The notes under the pieces: generated by a model
Told to the model about the DNA's origin: nothing
Seen by the model: the letters and a program-made list of their open reading frames with translations, nothing else
Databases searched by the model: none
NCBI GenBank assembly: GCA_037044955.1
Contig: JBAOHX010000005.1
Coordinates: 350,785-414,784 of the forward strand
Direction of reading: 5' to 3'
Source: JAJXWB01 sp037044955
GTDB lineage: Bacteria; Pseudomonadota; Alphaproteobacteria; Rhizobiales; Beijerinckiaceae
Length of the DNA stretch: 64,000 bases
Program-made: the position numbers and the translations under genes
Shown here: positions 48,188 to 60,354 of the stretch, piece after piece
Layout: each line of letters begins with the position of its first letter
Numbering within the stretch: position 1 is the stretch's first letter

Positions 48188-49265
48188 CTAAGCCCCCGCC
48201 TTCTGCGCGAAATGCCACGCCATATTGCCGAGGGGTTCCGTGCGCGAGCCCGCCTCCATCGCCCGCGCGCTGGCGGCCGTTCCGTCGCGCACGCGGCCGG
48301 CGATGCCCTGGGTGATGCAGGCGAGCCGGAACATGTTGTAGGCGAAGTACCAGTTGAGGTCCGGCAGGCCCGGCCGATTGGTGATCTTGCAATAGAGCGC
48401 GACCGCCTCTTCCATCGAGGGAATGCCGAGCGACTTCAGATCGAGGCCCGACAGGCCGCTGCGGCCTTCCGGCGGCATCACCCAATGCGAGAGGAAGTAG
48501 GTGAAGTCCGCGAGCGGATCGCCGAGCGTCGACAATTCCCAATCGAGCACGGCGGCGACGCGCGGCTCATTGGCCATGAAGATCATGTTGTCGATGCGAT
48601 AGTCGCCGTGCACGACCGAAACGCGCTCCTGCGTCGGCACGGTGCGCGGCAGCCATTCGATCAGCCGCTCGACGACGTCGATGCGGCGCGTCTCGGAAGC
48701 CTTGTACTGCTTCGTCCAGCGGTCGATCTGCCGCGAGAAGTAATTCCCCGGCTTGCCGAAGTCCGACAGCCCGATCGCGTCGGGGCTGTAATTGTGCAGG
48801 CGCGCGAGCGTGGAAATCTCCGCCTCGTAGATCGCGTGTCGTTCTTCCGGAGAGGATTGCGGCAGCGTGCCGTTCCAGAAGATGCGGCCTTCCACATTGT
48901 CCATGATGTAGAAGAAGGAGCCGAGCACGTCATTGTCGACGCACAGCGCCCAGGGCTTGGCCACCGGAAAGCCCTGCGGATGCAAGCGCCGAGATGACCT
49001 TGAACTCGCGGTCGACCGCATGGGCCGAGGGCAGCAGCTTGCCGAGCGGCTTGCGGCGCATGACGTAGGAATGGCCGGGCGTGTCGAGCCGGAAGCTCGG
49101 GTTCGACTGCCCGCCCTTGAACTGCGAGACGGTCAGCGGCCCCGTAAAGCCGCTGACGTTCGCCTTCATCCATTCGGCAAGGCGCGCCTCGTCGAAACGA
49201 TGGCGCTCCTCGACCGGCTTGGTTCCACCGAAGACGTCGTCGGTGGAGGCCGATGCGCCCGCCAT
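48188..49265 (-). CDS. phosphotransferase family protein (APH/choline-kinase fold), acyl-CoA dehydrogenase partner (one frameshift)
   Basis: 358 residues after repair. The protein has the aminoglycoside-phosphotransferase-like fold that in animals is fused to acyl-CoA dehydrogenase in ACAD10/11. Motifs are FKGGQSNPSFRLDTPGHSYV with MRRKPLGKLL, then VHGDYRIDNMIF and AAVLDWELSTLGDPLADFTY, holding the catalytic Asp and metal-site residues. A shift near 48985 is repaired by dropping one T (GCGCTTGC to GCGCTGC), giving SALHPQGFPVAKPWALC. The start overlaps the acyl-CoA dehydrogenase stop (TGATG). A role in activating 4-hydroxyacyl-CoA, as for ACAD11, is a family-based inference. Confidence 0.88.
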
Positions 49266-50513
49266 CAGGCCTTGGGCTCCCTGTTGGTGTACTTGCGCAT
49301 TTCCATCTGCGCGATCTGGCGGTTGTGCACTTCGTCCGGGCCGTCGGCGATGCGCAGCGAGCGAATGCCGGAATAGGCCTTGGCGAGACCGAAGTCGGTC
49401 GTCACGCCGCCGCCGCCATGCGCCTGGATCGCGTCGTCGATGATCTTGAGCGCGATGCGCGGGCCCGGCGACCTTGATCATCGCGATCTCGAGCTTGGCG
49501 TGCTTGTTGCCGACCTTGTCCATCATGTCGGCGGCCTTGAGCGTCAGCAGGCGCGTCATCTCGATGTCGGTGCGCGCTTCGGCGATGCGCTGCTCCCACA
49601 CCGATTGCTCGGACACTTTCTTGCCGAAGGCGACGCGGCTCTGCAGGCGCTTGACCATCTTCTCCAGCGCGGCTTCGGCGACGCCGATGGTGCGCATGCA
49701 GTGATGGATGCGGCCGGGGCCGAGACGCCCTTGCGCGATCTCGAAGCCGCGGCCTTCGCCGAGGATCAGGTTTTCGGCGGGCACGCGCACATTGTCGAAC
49801 ACGACTTCCGCATGGCCGTGCGGCGCGTCGTCGAAGCCGAACACCGGCAGCATGCGCACGATCTTCACGCCGGGCGTGTCGAGCGGCACGAGAATCTGCG
49901 ACTGCTGCTCATGGCGCGGCTTGGACGTGTCCGTCTTGCCCATGAGAATGCCGATCTTGCAGCGCGGATCGCCGGCGCCCGACGACCACCATTTGCGGCC
50001 GTTGATGACGTAGTGATCGCCATCGCGCTTGATCGAGGTCTCGATGTTGGTGGCGTCGGAGGAGGCCACCGCCGGCTCGGTCATGAAGAAGACGGAACGG
50101 ATTTCGCCGGCCATCAGCGGACGCAGCCACTTGTCCTTCTGCTTCTTGGTGCCGTAGCGGTGCAGCACTTCCATGTTGCCGGTGTCGGGCGCCGAGCAGT
50201 TGAACACTTCGGAGCCGAACTGCACCTTGCCCATCTGCTCCGAGCACATGGCGTATTCGAGGTTGGTGAGGCCCGCGCCCTGGTACTCGCCGTCGTCGTG
50301 ATCGGCGTTCGGGGCGAGGAACAGGTTCCACAGGCCTTCCGCCTTGGCCTTCGCCTTCAATTCCTCGAGCACGGGCACGACCTGCCAGCGATTGGCGCCG
50401 AAGGCTTCCATCTGCGAGTCGTAGACGGGAACGGCAGGGTAGACGTGCTTGTTCATGAAGGCGATGACGCGGTCGCGCCATTCGGTTTCGCGGGCGGTGA
50501 GGGAGAAATCCAC
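49265..50513 (-). CDS. acyl-CoA dehydrogenase (ACAD10/11-like; one frameshift)
   Basis: 415 residues after repair. FAD-dependent acyl-CoA dehydrogenase of the long ACAD11-like subgroup. It starts with a GTG at 50513 behind an AAGAGGAA ribosome site. FAD/substrate motifs are VFFMTEPAVASSDATNIETS and HYVINGRKWWSSGAGDPRCK, and the C-terminal half has GPGRIHHCMRTIGVAEAALE with RLQSRVAFGKKVSEQ. Near 49465 one extra C breaks the frame; removing it gives VAGPRIALKIIDDAIQAHGG and a stop overlapping the partner gene. It heads the ACAD-APH-SDR-ligase operon, with an operator-like palindrome upstream. Confidence 0.92.
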
Positions 50514-50571
50514 GGGCTTCCTCTTTCGTTGGGTTGGTCGATCGATAGCGGCCGCGCGTGTGCGGCGCAGC

Positions 50572-50590
50572 ATTATTGTCGGACAAAAAG
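50572..50590. promoter_or_regulatory. candidate operator ATTATTGT-CGG-ACAA upstream of the acyl-CoA dehydrogenase operon
   Basis: The palindrome TTGT (50576-50579) and ACAA (50583-50586) surrounds CGG, with ATTA before the left arm. The first eight bases ATTATTGT and the ACAA arm are identical to the site at 52731-52746. It is 59-77 bases upstream of the GTG start of the acyl-CoA dehydrogenase gene. Confidence 0.55.
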
Positions 50591-50624
50591 GTAGCAGGAT
50601 CGTGGGGCGGAGCAAGCCCTTTCG

Positions 50625-51861
50625 TCACGTCTCTTCTTCGGACGCGGCGGGCGGGCCCAGCAGAAAGTACGACAGGCCGGCAAGAACCGAGATCGCCGGC
50701 AACAGAGTGTCGACGGCGGTGACGGGATCGCCGAAGGCCGCCGCGCCGATCGCCGAGCCGACGAAGCCGCCGCCCATCTGCATGAAGCCGATGAGCGAGG
50801 AGGCCGCGCCCGCGATGCGCGGAAAATGCGACAGCGCCGAGGTCATCGTCCCCGGCGTGACGAAGGGCAGGCCGAATACCCAGATGGCGCTGGGGATGGC
50901 GAAGGCGGCGACACTGGGCGCCGAAAACAGGCGCACCGCGGCAAAACCCGCGCCGGCCGCGACGATGATGACAATGCCCACGGGCACGAGTTCGCGCGCA
51001 TTGACGCGCCGCAGCAGCCGCCCGACGACGAGATTGCCGACGAGAAGCGCCGCGGTCTGCGCAAGCACGACGAAGGCATATTGCAGCGGCGTGAGGCCCA
51101 GCCGGTCGATCAGCACGAAGGGCATGAGCGAAGGCAGCGTATAGACCCCGCCGAGCACCAGCGCCATCAACGTCGCAGGCGCGACGAAGCGGCGGTCTTT
51201 CATCAACGCGGCGTAATTGCTGGCGATGCGCAGGGGATGGGCGTGAGCGCGGTCGCGCGCGCTGTTGGTCTCGGGCAGGAAAATCCAGACCATGACGACG
51301 ACGACGATCGCATAGGCGAACATCAGCATGAAGATCGAGCGCCAGTGGGCCACCGTCAGCAACATGCCGCCGATGGCCGGCGAGAGCGCCGGCACGAGGC
51401 CGACGAACAGGCCGATGCGGTTCATGATGCGCGCCGAGGTCTGCCCGACGAAGAGATCGCGCACGAGCGCGCGCGATGTCGCGATGCCGGCGGCCGCGCC
51501 GACGCCTTGCAGCGCGCGGCCGATCTGCAGGATTTCGATCGTCGGCGCAAAGAGATCGACGATGCTGCCGGCGAAATAGACGAGGAAGAAGGCGAGCGCC
51601 ACCGGCCTGCGCCCGTAGGCGTCGGACAGCGGCCCGCACAGGAGCTGCGCGAGGCAGAAGCCGAGGAAATAGACGGTGAGGCTGAACTTGACGGCCGCCG
51701 GCGTCGTGCCGAAGGCCGTCACGAGCGTCGGCAAGCGCCGGCGTATAGAGCGACAGGCTGAGCGGACCGATCGCGATCATGATCGCGCTGACGACGGAAG
51801 CGCGATGCTCGTCGAGATCGGTCCAGCGCGGTTGGCGCCGGTCGCTCAAATTCTGGCTCAC
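50625..51861 (-). CDS. Bcr/CflA-type MFS exporter (one frameshift)
   Basis: 411 residues after repair. Twelve-helix drug:proton antiporter of the Bcr/CflA subfamily. N-terminal helix: SAIMIAIGPLSLSLYTPALP; loop 2-3: LCGPLSDAYGRRPVALAFFL; helix 4: IGRALQGVGAAAGIATSRAL. The C-terminal half is intact. The start is a GTG at 51861 that overlaps the SDR stop. One extra T near 51735 (GCGCTTGCC for GCGCTGCC) breaks the frame within the first helix; without repair, translation would appear to start at an internal ATG. Probably exports a metabolite or drug linked to the SDR upstream. Confidence 0.87.
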
Positions 51862-52643
51862 TTCTTCTGGAACAAGGTGCGCTGGAGCTTCGCCATGCCG
51901 CCGATCCAGCGGGAATAGTCTTCCGTCTTCTTGCGCATGTAGCCGAGCACCTGCGGGTGCGGCAGGATTTCGAACTTTTCTTCGTCCATCGCCTGAACGA
52001 CGTATTCGGCGACCTGCGCCGGCGTCAGCACGCCGTCGACATTCTGCGAGCCTTCGCCGGCGCGGCGCAGCAGCGGCGTGTCGACCGCCTGCGGGCACAG
52101 GACCGAGACGCGGATGCCCTGGTCGCGATGGGTGATCGCGAGTATCTCGGCAAAGCCGACTGCCGCATGCTTGGTGACGCCGTAGCAGGCGTTGCCGATC
52201 TGGTTGAGCAGGCCCGCGGCCGAGGCCGTATTGACGAAATAGCCTTCGCCGCGCGGGATCATGTGGGGCAGGCAGGCGCGCGCCGCGTAGACATGCGCCA
52301 TCACGTTGACGTCCCAGCCGCGCTGCCACTGGTCGTTCGGCTGCGAGGTCGCGTCGTCCTGCCGCCCGCCGAAATCGCCTATGCCGGCGTTGGAGACGAA
52401 GACCGAGATCGGGCCGATGGCCTTTTCGACCTCGTCGACGATGCGCTTGACCTGCTCTTCCTTCGCCACGTCGCATTCGTAGGCGACGCCGCCGATCGCG
52501 TCGGCGGTGGCCTTGGCGCCGGCGCCGTTGCGGTCGAGCACGACGACCTTCTTGGCGCCCTCGGCGGCGAAGCGCTCGCACAGACCCTTGCCGATGCCGT
52601 CCGCGCCGCCCGTGACGACGACGATCCTGCCCTTGACCTTCAT
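51858..52643 (-). CDS. short-chain dehydrogenase (SDR) upstream of the MFS exporter
   Basis: This 261-residue classical SDR has VVVTGGADGIGKGLCERFAA as the cofactor loop, VSNAGIGDFGGRQD, then TASAAGLLNQIGNACYGVTK with the Ser-Tyr-Lys catalytic set. The C-terminal EILPHPQVLGYMRKKTEDYS is seen in SDRs found beside acyl-CoA dehydrogenases. It starts at an ATG at 52643 and its stop overlaps the MFS gene start (GTGA). It is divergent from the enoyl-CoA hydratase gene, with a shared operator-like palindrome in the 126-base gap. Confidence 0.9.
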   Translation of the reverse strand: MKVKGRIVVVTGGADGIGKGLCERFAAEGAKKVVVLDRNGAGAKATADAIGGVAYECDVAKEEQVKRIVDEVEKAIGPISVFVSNAGIGDFGGRQDDATSQPNDQWQRGWDVNVMAHVYAARACLPHMIPRGEGYFVNTASAAGLLNQIGNACYGVTKHAAVGFAEILAITHRDQGIRVSVLCPQAVDTPLLRRAGEGSQNVDGVLTPAQVAEYVVQAMDEEKFEILPHPQVLGYMRKKTEDYSRWIGGMAKLQRTLFQKK

Positions 52644-52730
52644 GCTTCCTCCCGACCGCTGCTGCGGCGAAATTTTTGGGCGCGCGCACAAGAAGTTCGA
52701 CGCGTCTCGACCCCTGCGCCATTTGTAGCC

Positions 52731-52746
52731 ATTATTGTACGACAAT
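52731..52746. promoter_or_regulatory. candidate operator ATTATTGT-ACG-ACAAT in the SDR/enoyl-CoA hydratase divergent promoter
   Basis: Arms ATTGT (52734-52738) and ACAAT (52742-52746) flank ACG. The sequence shares ATTATTGT and ACAA with the site at 50572-50590. It lies 24 bases upstream of the enoyl-CoA hydratase ATG and 88 bases from the SDR start. TTGT-N3-ACAA palindromes are typical of TetR-family repressors of acyl-CoA metabolism. Confidence 0.55.
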
Positions 52747-52769
52747 TTCAAATCGGTCGGGAGGCGCGG

Positions 52770-53567
52770 ATGAGCGGGCAGGCAAAAGTGGACGTCGCGA
52801 CGGAGGCGCGCGGCGCGGCCAGGATCGCGCGCGTGACGATCGACAATTCCGCCAAACTCAACGCGCTGAGTTCGCCCGTGATGGAGGCCTTCGTCGCCGC
52901 GGTCGAGCGCTGCGGCGCGGACCCCGACATGCGCGCCATCGTTATCACCGGCGCGGGCCATCGCGCCTTCGTCGGCGGCGCGGATATCTCGGAAATGTCC
53001 GGACTGGATGCAGCAAGCGCGCGAAAATTCATCACACGGGTGCACGGCTGCTGCGCCGTCGTGCGCCGCTGCCCGATCCCGGTGATCGCGCGGGTCAACG
53101 GCCATTGCTACGGCGCCGGCATGGAACTGGCGGCGGCTTGCGACATGCGCGTGTCGTCGCAGAGCGCGCGCTACGGCATGCCCGAAGTAAAGCTGGGCAT
53201 TCCGTCAGTGGTGGAGGCCGCCGTGCTGCCACAGCTCGTCGGCTGGGGCCGTACGCGAGAATTGCTGTTGCTGGGCGACACCTATTCGGCCGTCGAATGC
53301 GCTGAATGGGGTTTTCTGGAGCGAGTTGTTTCCGACGACGCGCTGGATGCGGAATTGAACAAGGTTCTGGATTCGATCATCGCCTGCGGGCCCAACGCGA
53401 TCCGGCTGCAGAAGGAACTCATCACGCGCTGGGAGACGCAGCCCCTGCCGCAGGCGATCGCCACCGGCATCGATACGTTCGCGCGCGCCTACGAGAGCGA
53501 CGAGCCGGGCAGGATGATGGATCATTTCCTGAAGGGGCAGGCGGCGCGGAAGGCCGGCAAGAGGTAG
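52770..53567 (+). CDS. enoyl-CoA hydratase/isomerase family protein
   Basis: This 265-residue crotonase-fold protein probably hydrates an enoyl-CoA. The CoA/oxyanion segment is HRAFVGGADISEMSG (about residues 69-83) and the second is GHCYGAGMELAAACDMRVSS. The two acidic residues used by hydratases, Glu of MELAAACD and Glu of MPEVKLG, are both present. A GGAGG ribosome site lies six bases before the ATG. It is divergent from the SDR-MFS pair and probably works with the neighbouring acyl-CoA dehydrogenase and CoA ligase in one oxidation route. Confidence 0.92.
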   Translation: MSGQAKVDVATEARGAARIARVTIDNSAKLNALSSPVMEAFVAAVERCGADPDMRAIVITGAGHRAFVGGADISEMSGLDAASARKFITRVHGCCAVVRRCPIPVIARVNGHCYGAGMELAAACDMRVSSQSARYGMPEVKLGIPSVVEAAVLPQLVGWGRTRELLLLGDTYSAVECAEWGFLERVVSDDALDAELNKVLDSIIACGPNAIRLQKELITRWETQPLPQAIATGIDTFARAYESDEPGRMMDHFLKGQAARKAGKR

Positions 53568-53579
53568 GCCAAACCGGCC

Positions 53580-53658
53580 GTCATTGCGAGCGAAGCGAAG
53601 CAATCCAGAGTCCTAACCCGGCTCTGGATCGCCGCGTCGCTTCGCTTCTCGCGATGAC
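53580..53658. repeat. REP element, GTCATTGCGAG family (short, slightly degenerate)
   Basis: The left end is GTCATTGCGAGCGAAGCGAA and the right end TCTCGCGATGAC, with one change from the usual CTCGCAATGAC. The inner CAATCCAGAG pairs with CTCTGGATCG. It lies between the convergent enoyl-CoA hydratase and gyrB genes. Confidence 0.8.
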
Positions 53659-53675
53659 GACTCGAGATGTGCGCC

Positions 53676-56124
<2,449 letters not shown>

Positions 56125-56248
56125 TTTTCCGCTTGGTCGGGGGCGCTTTTCGGGCCCCATGATTCGATGCCGGCCACTTTATCGGAAGTCGAACGGAAAT
56201 GCAGGAAAATACTCAAGGAAATCCCCGGCCTGCGCCGCATTTTTCAGC

Positions 56249-58057
56249 CTATCGGAGCGCCTGCTCCAAAGCCTCCAGAAAGGCGTCGCCGTAACGGGCG
56301 AGCTTGCGCTCGCCGACGCCGTGGACCGCCAGCATGTCGTCGAGCGTCGCGGGGCGCCTCTCGGCCATGTCGATCAGGGTCCGATCGGCGAAGATGACGA
56401 AGGCCGGCACGCCCTCCTCGCGCGCGATTTCCATGCGCTTGCGCTTCAGCGCGGTCAGAATGCGCTCGTCCGCGCCGCCGCCGCCCGCGGTCGTCGCGCC
56501 GCGGCGGGCCTTGCGCTCGCGCGGCGTCAGGGGATCGCTGCGCAGCCGGATCGTTTCGCGGCCCTTCAGAATGTCCGCGCCCTTGTCCGTAAGGGCAAAG
56601 CCGCCGTGCTCATTGCTGGCCGTCGCGAGCGCGCCGGCGGCAAAAAGCTGGCGCAGGATCGAGCCCCATTCGTGTTTCGAGCGGTCGGCGCCGACGCCGA
56701 AGGTCTTGATCGCGTGATGGCCGTTGCGGCGGATGGCGTCGCTCGCCTCGCCGCGCAGGACGTCGGCCAGGTAGCCCGCGCCGAAACGCTCGCCGGTGCG
56801 CCAGACGGCGGACAGCGCCTTCTGCGCCTCGATCGTGCCGTCGAAGACCGACGACGCGTCCCTGGCAAATGTCGCAGCGCCCGCACGCCTCTGTTTTCTC
56901 GTCGAAATAAGCGAGCAGCGTCTGGCGGCGGCAGGCCGGCGTCTCGCAGAGCATGGCGAGCGCGGAGAAGCGCGCATGCTCGATCCGGCGGCGCTCGTCG
57001 GTCAGATCCTTCTGGTCGATCTGGCGGCGGCGGAAGGCCATGTCGTCGAGCCCGTAGAGCGTCAGCGTGTCCGCAGGCAGCCCGTCGCGGCCGGCGCGGC
57101 CGATCTCCTGATAATAGGCCTCGACCGACGAGGGCATGTCCGCATGGGCGACGAAACGGACGTCCGGCTTGTTGACGCCCATGCCGAAGGCGATGGTGGC
57201 GACCGCGATCACGCCGTCTTCCTGCAGAAAGCGGTCGCTGATTGCGGTTGCGGACGGCCTGGTCGAGGCCCGCGTGATAGGCGACCGCCTCGTGGCCCTG
57301 CTCGCCGAAATAGTCGGCCAGACGCTCCGTGCGCTCGCGCGAGCCGCAATAGACGATGCCGCTTGCCCCGCGATGCTTGTCGAGAAAGCGGGACAAGCTG
57401 CCGGCTTCGGCTGGTCCTTGGCGGCGAAGTTGAGCTCGATGTTCGGCCGGTCGAAGGAGTGCAGGAAGACCTGCGGCGGCGCGGCGAACAGGCGCTGCGC
57501 GATGTCGGCGCGCGTCGCCTTGTCGGCGGTGGCGGTCAAGCCGATCGCCTGGATGCCGCCGAGTTCCTCGATCGCCACGCCGATCTGGCGGTATTCAGGC
57601 CGGAAATCGTGACCCCATTCGGAAACGCAATGCGCCTCGTCGATCGCGAGGCGTCGCGGGTTGGCGCGGCGCAATTCGGCGAGCAGGCCGTCCATCATGC
57701 AGCCGTTCCGGCGAAACGAACAGCAGCCGCAATTCGCCGTCGCGCATGGCGCGGCGCGTGGCGGCGTTTTCCTCACGCCGTGTTCATCGAATTGAGCGTG
57801 GCGGCGGAGACGCCGAGCGCGCGCAATTGCGTCACCTGATCGCGCATCAGGGCGATCAGCGGCGAAACGACGACTGTCAGCCGCTCCTCGATCAGCGCCG
57901 GCAATTGATAGCACATGGACTTGCCGGACCCCGTCGGCATGACCGCGAGCACCGGGCCGCCAGCGAGCACGGCGTCGATGATATCAGCCTGTCCCGGCCG
58001 GAAATCGTCGTAGCCGAACACGGATTTGAGAAGCGCGCGGGCGCGCGAGGCGGTCAC
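56249..58057 (-). CDS. recQ: ATP-dependent DNA helicase RecQ (five frameshifts)
   Basis: About 601 residues after repair. RecQ unwinds DNA for recombination and replication restart. All domains are present in order: GYDDFRPGQADIIDAVLAGG and MPTGSGKSMCYQLPAL (Walker A), DEAHCVSEWGHDFRPEY (Walker B), IVYCGSRERTERLADYF, TIAFGMGVNKPDVRFV, YYQEIGRAGRDGLPADTL, zinc-site EACGRCDIC and a C-terminal HRDC domain (ILTALKRKRMEIAREEGVPA). The frame breaks near 57775, 57705, 57405, 57245 and 56870; four need one base removed, one needs one added. The GTG start at 58057 is four bases after the recF stop. Either many sequence errors or a decaying gene; I favour errors because every motif is intact. Confidence 0.85.
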
Positions 58058-58061
58058 GGTC

Positions 58062-59228
58062 TCATCCCTCGATCCGGCCGGGCGTCACGCGCAGAATTTG
58101 CGCGCGGCCTGCGAGGTCGGCGAAAGCGGCCGGGTCTGCGCCGGTCAGCCAGGCCTGCCCGCCGAGCCGCGCCAGTTCTTCGTACAGCGCGCGGCGGCGG
58201 ACGGGATCGAAATGCGCGGCGATCTCGTCGAGCAGGACGAGCGGCGCCATGCCGCTGACGGCCGCCACGAGCCGCGCATGGGCGAGCACGAGACCGGTCA
58301 GCAGCGCCTTCTGCTCGCCGGTGGAGCAGGCGCGGGCTTCGATCCCCTTGGGGCCGTGGCGCACGACGAGATCGCTCGCCTGCGGGCCGACCAGCGTGCG
58401 GCCCGCTGCCGCGTCGCGCGCGCGGCCGGCGGCGAGCAGGGCGCGGTAGCGGTCCTCGGCCTCCAGGGCGGAATGAGCGGCGACGAGCGCCTCCACCTCG
58501 CCCGCCAGCGCAAATTGCGCCCAGGGAAAGGGCGAGGCGTCGTCGCGTTCGGAATCGACCAGCGCCGCAAGACGCGAGACAGTCTCCAGTCGCGCGGCGG
58601 TGACGGCGACGCCGAGTTCCGCGACCTCCCGCTCGGCGGCGTCGAGCCATGCAGTTTCGGCGCCTGTTTCGAGAAGCCGGTTGCGATTGCGCAGCGCGCG
58701 CTCCAGCGCGTTGACCCGCGACCCGTGCGCGGGATCGACCGTCAGCACCAGCCGGTCGAGGAAGCGGCGGCGCTCGCCGGCGGAGCCCGCAAACAGCCCA
58801 TCCATCGCGGGCGTCATCCAGACGATGCGCACCCGTTCGGCGAAATCGCGGGGCGAGGCGACCGAGGCGCCGTCGATCCGGCATTTTCGCGCGCCAGCGC
58901 CCTCGCCGGCGGCGTCGAAACCGGTCCCCAGCCTGACCTCGCCGTCTTCGTCGCGCAACAGGATCGAGACGGAGAAGCCGCCCGGCCCCCCGGAACGGGC
59001 GCAATCCGCCAATTCCGCGCGTCGCAGCCCGCGTCCAGGCGTGAACAGCGACAGGGCCTCCAGCACATTGGTCTTGCCGGCGCCGTTCTCGCCGGTCAGC
59101 GCGACCACGGCGGCGTCGATATCGAGGTCGAGCGCGGCGTAGGAACGATATTCGGTCAGCATGACCCGGCGCACATGCGGGCTGCGCGCATGAGGAGCGG
59201 ACAAGAGATCGAGGGCGGAAGCCGTCAT
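58062..59228 (-). CDS. recF: DNA replication and repair protein RecF
   Basis: This 388-residue SMC-like ATPase loads RecA at gaps. Walker A is ALTGENGAGKTNVLEALSLF near residue 45, the signature motif is STGEQKALLTGLVLAHARL near 300, and Walker B is PLVLLDEIAAHFDPVRRRAL near 327. A middle region with GSAGERRRFLDRLVLTVDPA is typical of RecF. The ATG at 59228 (MTASALDLL) is chosen over an upstream start. It is followed by recQ and gyrB; dnaA and dnaN, its usual partners, are not adjacent. Confidence 0.93.
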   Translation of the reverse strand: MTASALDLLSAPHARSPHVRRVMLTEYRSYAALDLDIDAAVVALTGENGAGKTNVLEALSLFTPGRGLRRAELADCARSGGPGGFSVSILLRDEDGEVRLGTGFDAAGEGAGARKCRIDGASVASPRDFAERVRIVWMTPAMDGLFAGSAGERRRFLDRLVLTVDPAHGSRVNALERALRNRNRLLETGAETAWLDAAEREVAELGVAVTAARLETVSRLAALVDSERDDASPFPWAQFALAGEVEALVAAHSALEAEDRYRALLAAGRARDAAAGRTLVGPQASDLVVRHGPKGIEARACSTGEQKALLTGLVLAHARLVAAVSGMAPLVLLDEIAAHFDPVRRRALYEELARLGGQAWLTGADPAAFADLAGRAQILRVTPGRIEG

Positions 59229-59358
59229 GTCCGCCTCTTGCCACTTTTCCGCGATTCCGGCGAGGCCGGAATTCTGCGCGCGGCTTGCAAGAAATCTGCG
59301 CAAGTCCTGCGCGCAAATACGATCTCGCCATTTTCGGCCGCCGGGCTAGAAAAGGGCC

Positions 59359-60297
59359 ATGCGCAAGCGAATCCTGTCCATGGGCGAGGCGGTGGTCGAC
59401 ATTCTGCCAGCCGGCGGCGGGATGTGGCGCCCGGTCGCCGGCGGCTCGTCCTACAATGTGGCGCTTGCGCTCGGCCGGCTCGGCGCGGGGGCGGCCTTCG
59501 TCGGCCGGCTGTCGCTGGACGAGCAGGGCGAGCGCATGACGCGGGCGCTGAGCGAGGCCGGCGTCGATACCGACCTTCTATGCCGCGACGACCGCCCGAG
59601 CCCCCTGTCGCTCGTCGAGCAAGGCACGCAAACCGGCAGCGCGAGATACGCGATCCATCTGGCCGGCACGGCGCACGCGCCTCCGACGATGCCGCCGGGC
59701 TGGCGCGAGGGCGCGGCGCATCTGCACGTCTCGTCCTTTTCCGCCGTGACCGGCGACTGGGGACGCGCCGTGGCGGAAGCGCTCGACGCCGCGAACGGGT
59801 TCATGACGCGCAGTTTCGATGTGAATATCCGCGCCGCGCTCCTGCCCGGGCGCGAGATTGCGCGCGAGCTGGTCGCAGATCGCATCGAGCGCGTCGACCT
59901 CGTCAAGGCGAGCGACGAAGACCTCTCCTGGCTGTTTCCGGGCCGCGCGCCCGCCGAAACGGCCGCGGATTGGTCGGCGCAAGGCCGCGCAACGATTCTC
60001 ACGCGCGGCGCAGGCGGCGCGACATTGTTCTTTCGCGGCGAGACGCTCGATTGTGGCGCATTCGATGTTCCCGTGAGCGATACGGTCGGCGCGGGCGACG
60101 TTTTCGTCGCGGCCTTCCTGTCCCGCGCGAACGAGGCGGGCTTGCTCGCGCGGATTGCGCAAGCCGCGCCCGACGAAATCGGCGCGCTCCTGCGTTTCGC
60201 CAATGCCGCAGCCGCGCTGTGCTGCATGCGCGCCGGCGCCGACGCGCCGAGCAGCGCCGAAGTCACGGCCTTCATGGCGGCGTCGCCTTTGCGCTGA
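59359..60297 (+). CDS. PfkB-family carbohydrate kinase
   Basis: This 312-residue sugar kinase of the ribokinase/PfkB family phosphorylates a sugar or nucleoside. It begins RILSMGEAVVDILPAGGGMW with the N-terminal substrate motif, and GGSSYNVALALGRLGAGAAF near residue 28. The C-terminal signature DTVGAGDVFVAAFLS near 237 includes the catalytic Asp. The PfkB fructokinase subgroup fits best, but the substrate is not certain. It is divergent from recF and lies 57 bases upstream of maeB, possibly in the same transcript. Confidence 0.85.
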   Translation: MRKRILSMGEAVVDILPAGGGMWRPVAGGSSYNVALALGRLGAGAAFVGRLSLDEQGERMTRALSEAGVDTDLLCRDDRPSPLSLVEQGTQTGSARYAIHLAGTAHAPPTMPPGWREGAAHLHVSSFSAVTGDWGRAVAEALDAANGFMTRSFDVNIRAALLPGREIARELVADRIERVDLVKASDEDLSWLFPGRAPAETAADWSAQGRATILTRGAGGATLFFRGETLDCGAFDVPVSDTVGAGDVFVAAFLSRANEAGLLARIAQAAPDEIGALLRFANAAAALCCMRAGADAPSSAEVTAFMAASPLR

Positions 60298-60354
60298 AAA
60301 TCGGCTTAAATTCGCAAAACCGCCGCCGAAGATGCGGCCCCCGGGGAGAAGACT

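Noticed and set aside
56249..58057. recQ as a true pseudogene
   Set aside because: Five shifts look like decay, but all helicase, zinc and HRDC motifs are intact and no stop or missense scar lies between; the same error type affects essential gyrB.
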